64,000 nt of DNA from Anabaena sp. UHCC 0187 (GTDB lineage Bacteria; Cyanobacteriota; Cyanobacteriia; Cyanobacteriales; Nostocaceae), in contig NZ_VILB01000014.1 of assembly GCF_009712035.1 (NCBI RefSeq), forward strand, positions 88,086 through 152,085, given 5' to 3'. The translations under genes were made by a program, and so were the position numbers. The notes beneath the pieces were generated by a model that saw only the letters and a list, made by a program, of their open reading frames with translations, did no database searches and was not told the DNA's origin. Positions 60,073 through 64,000 of this stretch are shown here, in pieces (the first letter of the stretch is position 1; each line of letters opens with the position of its first letter).

Positions 60073-60420
60073 TATTCTGAATTCAACCTGCGGTACTTTG
60101 ACACTCCCACCCCGGTTAGGAGTGGGATGCTTAGTTGAGCCTATCTTCTGACTATAGTTAGTTGTCCTTCTATGTTAGAGACGGTTCTCTTCCAAGCTTT
60201 TGCTCTATATTGTAGAGGTTTTTGTTAAGCATTGCTGTGACTACCCACAAGCTACGCAAGCTTTGAAAGCTACGGATAGCCGCACATTAGATAAAAATGT
60301 GAATGTTAAAAAAGCTGTCAGCGGCTTGTTGAGAAGGGGATTTAAACCCCACCTCAACAGGTAATGAAACCCAGAATTAGCTTACTAGCTGATAGCTTGT
60401 TAACGCTCTGGACAAATGAC
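60073..60420. mobile_element. Repeat-filled gap between yidC and the PH-domain gene (IS605-like end and hairpin repeat)
   Basis: At 60090-60126 the plus strand reads tttgacactcccaccccggt and taggagtgggatgcttag, the inverse complement of an IS200/IS605 right end (ATCCCAC...GGTGGGAGTGTCAA). At 60326-60402 is the hairpin repeat also present after ntcA. Between them is about 200 bases of unassigned sequence. No gene is supported. This insertion splits what is otherwise a tight gene block. Confidence 0.55.
60328..60402. repeat. Intergenic hairpin repeat (GTTGAGAAGGGGATTT)
   Basis: Second copy of the repeat at 43648-43745: gttgagaaggggatttaaac, ccccacctcaacag, then agaattagcttactagctga. The stem is intact here (gttgag/ctcaac and gggg/cccc). 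Confidence 0.8.
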
Positions 60421-60807
60421 TTATTTAGGACTGCTATATTGGGGATTTTTAGCAGCAACTTTTTCATTAATGTAGTCATAGACTTCCCGAAAATTAGGAA
60501 CAGCCCGCATTTCTATGAGAGTACCATTTTTGAGAGTGATTGCCATATCTCCCCATAGGCCGATGCCACGGGGAACTTTGACAACTTTCAGCACTTCTGA
60601 ATAAATTACATCATAGCGATCGCGTCCCATCCAACCGCCTGTTACACATACCCGTCGATCTGTGATGCGGAAGCGTAGCCATACAGCCCTGACTATTGCT
60701 CCAACAGCTAAGGGGATACCCACCACTGTTAGCCCAACCAGCAGGTTGAGAATCAAATCCCCAATGTGGGGACCACCCTCATAATAAACTTCTTCACGAA
60801 TGCCCAT
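60421..60807 (-). CDS. PH-domain (bPH2-type) membrane protein
   Basis: 128 residues with one or two membrane segments (LILNLLVGLTVVGIPLAVGAIVRAVWL) and a bacterial PH-like beta domain (RFRITDRRVCVTGGWMGRDR, SEVLKVVKVPRGIGLWGD). It overlaps the rnpA gene by 14 bases (60794-60807), so the genes are translationally linked. Function unknown; the position between rnpA and yidC is conserved in cyanobacteria. Confidence 0.85.
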   Translation of the reverse strand: MGIREEVYYEGGPHIGDLILNLLVGLTVVGIPLAVGAIVRAVWLRFRITDRRVCVTGGWMGRDRYDVIYSEVLKVVKVPRGIGLWGDMAITLKNGTLIEMRAVPNFREVYDYINEKVAAKNPQYSSPK

Positions 60808-61183
60808 TTAATACCTCAGTTTGTGCCAACAACTGCTCTAATTCTTGCAGAAATTTCTGGGTTTCGCACTCAGATTTTGCTGTTGTTGGTTTCACAATTA
60901 ATACTAGCCGCCATCCTGGGACTAATTTAGGCAACAATTGATGTAATGCTGCTGTAATTTGCCTTTTGATTTTGTTGCGAACAACGGCGCGTTTACTGAC
61001 TTTTGTACTAATGGCAATACCAATTTTTGTGGCAGGGGGGGCAGTATCCAAAGAAGGTTCTGTCGAAAGAGCAGGTTTTAAAGCTCTCAGGGTGAAATGA
61101 GAACTATGTCGCCGAATTCCTTCCCGGAAAACTGCCTGAAAATCCTGACGGGATTTGAGACGATATGCTTTGGGCAAAGCCAC
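60794..61183 (-). CDS. rnpA: Ribonuclease P protein component
   Basis: 129 residues. The RNR motif is in VSKRAVVRNKIKRQITAALHQ near residue 68; the start is GTG (MALPKAYRLKSRQDFQAVFRE). It supports the catalytic RNase P RNA in 5' processing of tRNA. It follows rpmH by 28 bases on the same strand. Confidence 0.95.
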   Translation of the reverse strand: MALPKAYRLKSRQDFQAVFREGIRRHSSHFTLRALKPALSTEPSLDTAPPATKIGIAISTKVSKRAVVRNKIKRQITAALHQLLPKLVPGWRLVLIVKPTTAKSECETQKFLQELEQLLAQTEVLNGHS

Positions 61184-61211
61184 AACTAGATATTAATTGC
61201 TGAATTTTACC

Positions 61212-61346
61212 CTACACGCTCAGACGATGCCGTCCTTTTCTTCTTCTAGCGCTGATCACGTTTCTGCCGTCTGGTGTCCGCATTCTGGCCCGAAATCCAG
61301 ATGTTCTTTTTCTTTTACGGCAAGTGCCGCCCAGTGTTCTTTGCAT
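61212..61346 (-). CDS. rpmH: 50S ribosomal protein L34
   Basis: 44 residues from ATG 61346 ([20 protein letters not shown]...), ending [11 protein letters not shown]. The basic pattern is diagnostic of L34. AAAAGGAGAACGAT precedes the ATG. It is the first gene of the block rpmH-rnpA-PH-yidC-jag. Confidence 0.97.
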   Translation of the reverse strand: MQRTLGGTCRKRKRTSGFRARMRTPDGRNVISARRRKGRHRLSV

Positions 61347-61461
61347 ATCGTTCTCCTTTTAGGCGATTTTCATAAAAAGTCACAATCTGATATTTTACCA
61401 CTTTACAGGCAATTGCATGAGATTTCTGGATAGAGTTTTCCAGAAAAATAAAAGCCGTAGG

Positions 61462-61968
61462 TTAAATAATACTGATAATCCATGAGCCGAGATAACGCAA
61501 TAATGGCACATCTCCAGGGGAAAGAACTTGACAGTTAAAATAGAAAACTCCCCCAAAAGCCGGATTTTGGACGTTAGATAAGACTACCTCGACTTTTTGA
61601 CCAGCGGGAACTGGTTCTTCGGGAAATATTTTAATTACCCGGCCTTCCTTATCCCATTTGACTTCCGATAGGGGGACTTTTTTGCCTTTAACTAAGACTT
61701 CAATATTTTTGGTATCAAAAGTTCCATTGTAATAATCAGGATAGGTAATGGCAAATTGAGCCACTGCCAATTTCATTTTTTTGGCAGGAACTCTGAGTAT
61801 ATAACGATCTGTGCTATTGGTTTGTCCGCCAAAATCTAACCGAAAGGGTAACTGATTTTCACTTTTCACGCCGCTAAAAAGTGTCAAGCCAGATTGCGCT
61901 AAGGTTGTAGCTGGTAAACTCGTTAATACACAGCTAGTGACAGCTAAAGCAGCAAGTAAGCGTTTCAT
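61462..61968 (-). CDS. Exported DUF2808 family protein
   Basis: 168 residues with a signal peptide (about 1-24, LAALAVTSCVLTSLPATTLAQ). The family pattern PFRLDFGGQTNSTDRYILRV, AVAQFAITYPDYYNGTFD and VKWDKEGRVIKIFPEEPVPA is visible. Common in cyanobacteria; the function is unknown, presumably periplasmic. Confidence 0.85.
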   Translation of the reverse strand: MKRLLAALAVTSCVLTSLPATTLAQSGLTLFSGVKSENQLPFRLDFGGQTNSTDRYILRVPAKKMKLAVAQFAITYPDYYNGTFDTKNIEVLVKGKKVPLSEVKWDKEGRVIKIFPEEPVPAGQKVEVVLSNVQNPAFGGVFYFNCQVLSPGDVPLLRYLGSWIISII

Positions 61969-62532
61969 AAATTGGGTTTCCTCTAGTTGATAGTTTTTAA
62001 CTAAGCGTTAGTATTTGTAACTAAACTTTACTACTATATGCTTGACAATTGACGTTAGTTAAAGGTAAAAGTGCCATTCTCGTGAAAGATTCCATTTATA
62101 AAGCAAAATTACTGTTATTTAACATTTAGAGTAAATATTATTAATTTTATCATCTAAAAGAATAATTTTTGTTGCTAATTATGAATATTTAGATACATTA
62201 AAAATGATTAAAAATTAAATAGTGAATCAAAAAAAAAGAGTCGAACTCTTCCAATATATAAAATAATCTAAAGAACAATATCCAAAATGTAGAAATCGGC
62301 AGAAGATGTGCGATAACTAATTTTACTTATAGCTATTTTGTAAGGATGATATCTGCATACTGTCAAATTGAGATTGTGACTAGATAACGAAGATAACAAA
62401 AACAAAATTTGAAAATTCTATCTACAAAGGTAATTCATGGTTCATCATCCCATCAGCTTAATGATACCAATTTGAAATAAAAAGTATTAAAAGTTAACGG
62501 ATGATGTTAAGTATTCATATCCAGGAGATTGC
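61969..62532. other. Non-coding region upstream of pntA
   Basis: 564 bases, AT-rich. A 6-bp stem with a 3-base loop (aagagtcgaactctt) is near 62237-62252. The DUF2808 promoter is on the left and the pntAA promoter on the right. Confidence 0.5.
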
Positions 62533-63687
62533 ATGAAAATAGCAGTTGCGAAAGAAATAGAAGTTTGTGAAAACCGAGTGGCATTAATTCCCGACACCGT
62601 AGGCAAATTAGTCAAACAAGGTTTAGAAGTTTGGGTAGAAACAGGGGCGGGAGAAAAAGCATTTTTTAGTGATGCTGACTATGAAGCAGCAGGAGCAAAA
62701 ATTAGTCATAATTCTGCCCAATTATGGAGTGAAGCGGATATTTTACTCAAGGTTAGCCCACCGGAAACTAGAGAAGATGGCCGGACAGAAATTGAGTTGC
62801 TCAAATCTGGTTCTGTATTAATTAGCTTCTTGAATCCTCTGGGAAATCCCGTAGTTGTCCAAGAACTGGCAAATCGGCAAATTACAGCTTTGAGTATGGA
62901 ATTAATCCCCCGTACCACCAGAGCGCAAAGCATGGATGCCTTGTCCTCCCAAGCCTCACTGGCGGGCTATAAAGCGGTATTGATTGCGGCGGCGGCATTA
63001 CCGAAATATTTCCCCATGTTAACCACTGCGGCGGGGACAATTGCTCCCGCCAAAGTATTTATTATGGGTGCAGGTGTGGCAGGATTGCAAGCGATCGCTA
63101 CCGCCCGGAGACTAGGAGCAGTAGTAGAAGCCTTTGACATCCGCCCAGCCGTTAAAGAAGAAGTCCAAAGCTTAGGAGCGAAATTCGTCGAAGTCAAACT
63201 CGAAGAAGAAACCGTTGCTGCGGGTGGTTACGCCAAAGAAATTTCAGAAGACAGTAAAAAGCGTACCCAAGAACTAGTAGCCAGCCACGTCAAAAACTCC
63301 GATGTTGTCATTACTACTGCCCAAGTACCAGGAAGACAAGCCCCCAGACTGGTGACAGAAGAAATGGTAGCGCAGATGAAACCCGGTTCAGTCATAGTAG
63401 ACTTAGCCGCAGAACAAGGTGGAAACTGCGCCTGTACGGAAGCAGGTAAAGATATTATTTGGAACGGTGTCACCATTATCGGACCAATTAATTTACCCTC
63501 ATCAATGCCAGTACACGCCAGCCAACTGTATGCAAAAAACGTTACTTCATTAATGCAACTTTTGATTAAAGACAAAGCCTTAGAAATCAACTTTGGTGAC
63601 GATATCGTTGAGGCTGCTTGTGTGACTCATGGTGGAGAAATTAGAAACCAACGAGTAAAAGATGCTTTGCAAGCGGTAGCGGTGTAA
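62533..63687 (+). CDS. pntA: NAD(P) transhydrogenase subunit alpha part 1 (PntAA)
   Basis: 384 residues: domain I of the proton-translocating transhydrogenase, which couples NADPH formation to proton flow across the membrane. Motifs are MKIAVAKEIEVCENRVALIP, TRTRAQSMDALSSQASLAGYKA-type RAQSMDALSSQA, and VFIMGAGVAGLQAIATARRLGA for NAD(H). AGGAG five bases before the ATG. In cyanobacteria alpha is split into PntAA and PntAB, and PntAB follows. Confidence 0.96.
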   Translation: MKIAVAKEIEVCENRVALIPDTVGKLVKQGLEVWVETGAGEKAFFSDADYEAAGAKISHNSAQLWSEADILLKVSPPETREDGRTEIELLKSGSVLISFLNPLGNPVVVQELANRQITALSMELIPRTTRAQSMDALSSQASLAGYKAVLIAAAALPKYFPMLTTAAGTIAPAKVFIMGAGVAGLQAIATARRLGAVVEAFDIRPAVKEEVQSLGAKFVEVKLEEETVAAGGYAKEISEDSKKRTQELVASHVKNSDVVITTAQVPGRQAPRLVTEEMVAQMKPGSVIVDLAAEQGGNCACTEAGKDIIWNGVTIIGPINLPSSMPVHASQLYAKNVTSLMQLLIKDKALEINFGDDIVEAACVTHGGEIRNQRVKDALQAVAV

Positions 63688-63699
63688 TCAAATATAGAT

Positions 63700-63815
63700 T
63701 AAATGAACCACGAAGAAGCGAAGAACACGAAGGAAGAAGAGTTTAAGAGAGATTTTGCGTAGTAAATTTTCTCTTTGCGTCTTTGCTCCTTAGCGTCTTT
63801 GCGCGAAACCTCTTA
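63700..63815. repeat. Dispersed AACCACG...GAAGG repeat and CTTTGCGTCTTTGCTCC repeat
   Basis: 63701-63740 is the uninserted form of the repeat seen at 28522 and 57610; 63769-63808 repeats the ctttgcgtctttgctcct sequence seen at 48430-48468. Both lie between pntAA and pntAB. Confidence 0.8.
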
Positions 63816-63829
63816 AATCCAAGAATGAC

Positions 63830-64000
63830 ATGACACAAGCATTACTTCCAGCCTTATTTGTACTTGTCTTAGCCTCTTTTATCGGCTTTGAAGTCATCAA
63901 CAAAATTCCCCCCACGTTACACACCCCGTTAATGTCCGGTTCAAACGCCATTTCCGGGATTTCCGTAATTGGTGCAATCCTGGCTGCGGGGGACAAAAAC
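63830..64000 (+). CDS. NAD(P) transhydrogenase subunit alpha part 2 (PntAB), cut by window edge
   Basis: The frame begins ATG at 63830 (MTQALLPALFVLVLASFIGF) and runs off the right edge after 57 codons. The membrane segment and the pattern HTPLMSGSNAISGISVIGAI are typical of the alpha-2 transhydrogenase subunit. Confidence 0.9.
   Translation, partial: MTQALLPALFVLVLASFIGFEVINKIPPTLHTPLMSGSNAISGISVIGAILAAGDKN

Overview
The window is chromosomal DNA from a filamentous, probably nitrogen-fixing cyanobacterium of the order Nostocales (Anabaena/Dolichospermum/Nostoc type). The grounds are: ntcA in the classic divergent arrangement with fabI; a ferredoxin-type glutamate synthase; a group 1 sigma factor of the SigA type; a CYP110-like P450; a CrtO-like carotenoid ketolase; the split pntAA/pntAB transhydrogenase; many GCGATCGC (HIP1) octamers; low GC; and abundant heptanucleotide short tandem repeats (STRRs) in the intergenic regions. 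I found no rRNA, tRNA or CRISPR array.

Layout. 0-9.6 kb: a partial IscA/HesB-type gene, a phosphomannose-isomerase-like cupin, an exported phosphodiester glycosidase, glsF (Fd-GOGAT) with an in-frame repeat insertion, and a membrane-anchored polysaccharide deacetylase. 9.9-19.2 kb: a small multidrug-type/EamA-like membrane protein and dxr, then five envelope-glycan genes: two PIG-V-like mannosyltransferases, a GT87, a GT39 and a methyltransferase-GT2 fusion. 19.3-26.1 kb: an accessory island on the minus strand made of single-gene or two-gene modules (MazF-like remnant, IS fragment, ATPase+TOPRIM pair, PIN toxin/antitoxin, Uma2 nuclease, HicBA, ROK-like protein). Each module is followed at its 3' side by a copy of the same intergenic repeat, which gives a cassette-like layout. 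A GxxExxY protein follows. 26.2-32.2 kb: a transketolase/phosphoketolase-like enzyme, a P450 and a CrtO-like oxidoreductase. 32.3-35.0 kb: an ABC-type ATPase with a candidate PD-(D/E)XK partner, and an HNH nuclease pair. 35.2-46.6 kb: housekeeping genes (tpiA, folP, SPFH protein, SLBB export protein, ABC ATPase, hisB, fabI, ntcA, DUF3084, YqgF, DUF3146), with a tnpB-less IS200/IS605-like relic just after ntcA. 46.7-49.8 kb: small genes, a VapBC-type toxin-antitoxin pair and a TPR protein. 49.8-57.5 kb: sigA, gyrB carrying a full-length 435-residue intein with an HNH endonuclease domain, miaA and a HigBA pair. 57.8-61.3 kb: the conserved rpmH-rnpA-PH protein-yidC-jag block followed by a DUF177 gene. 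61.4-64 kb: a DUF2808 protein and pntAA-pntAB (the latter cut by the window edge).

The most interesting material is repeat-driven. The start codons of hisB, yqgF and miaA all sit inside the same heptamer repeat. The 3' end of miaA is supplied by another repeat. The glsF linker contains a translated repeat. The minus-strand accessory modules are punctuated by a shared repeat of about 200 bp. Two ATPase-nuclease pairs look like anti-phage systems; one has been broken by an IS fragment.
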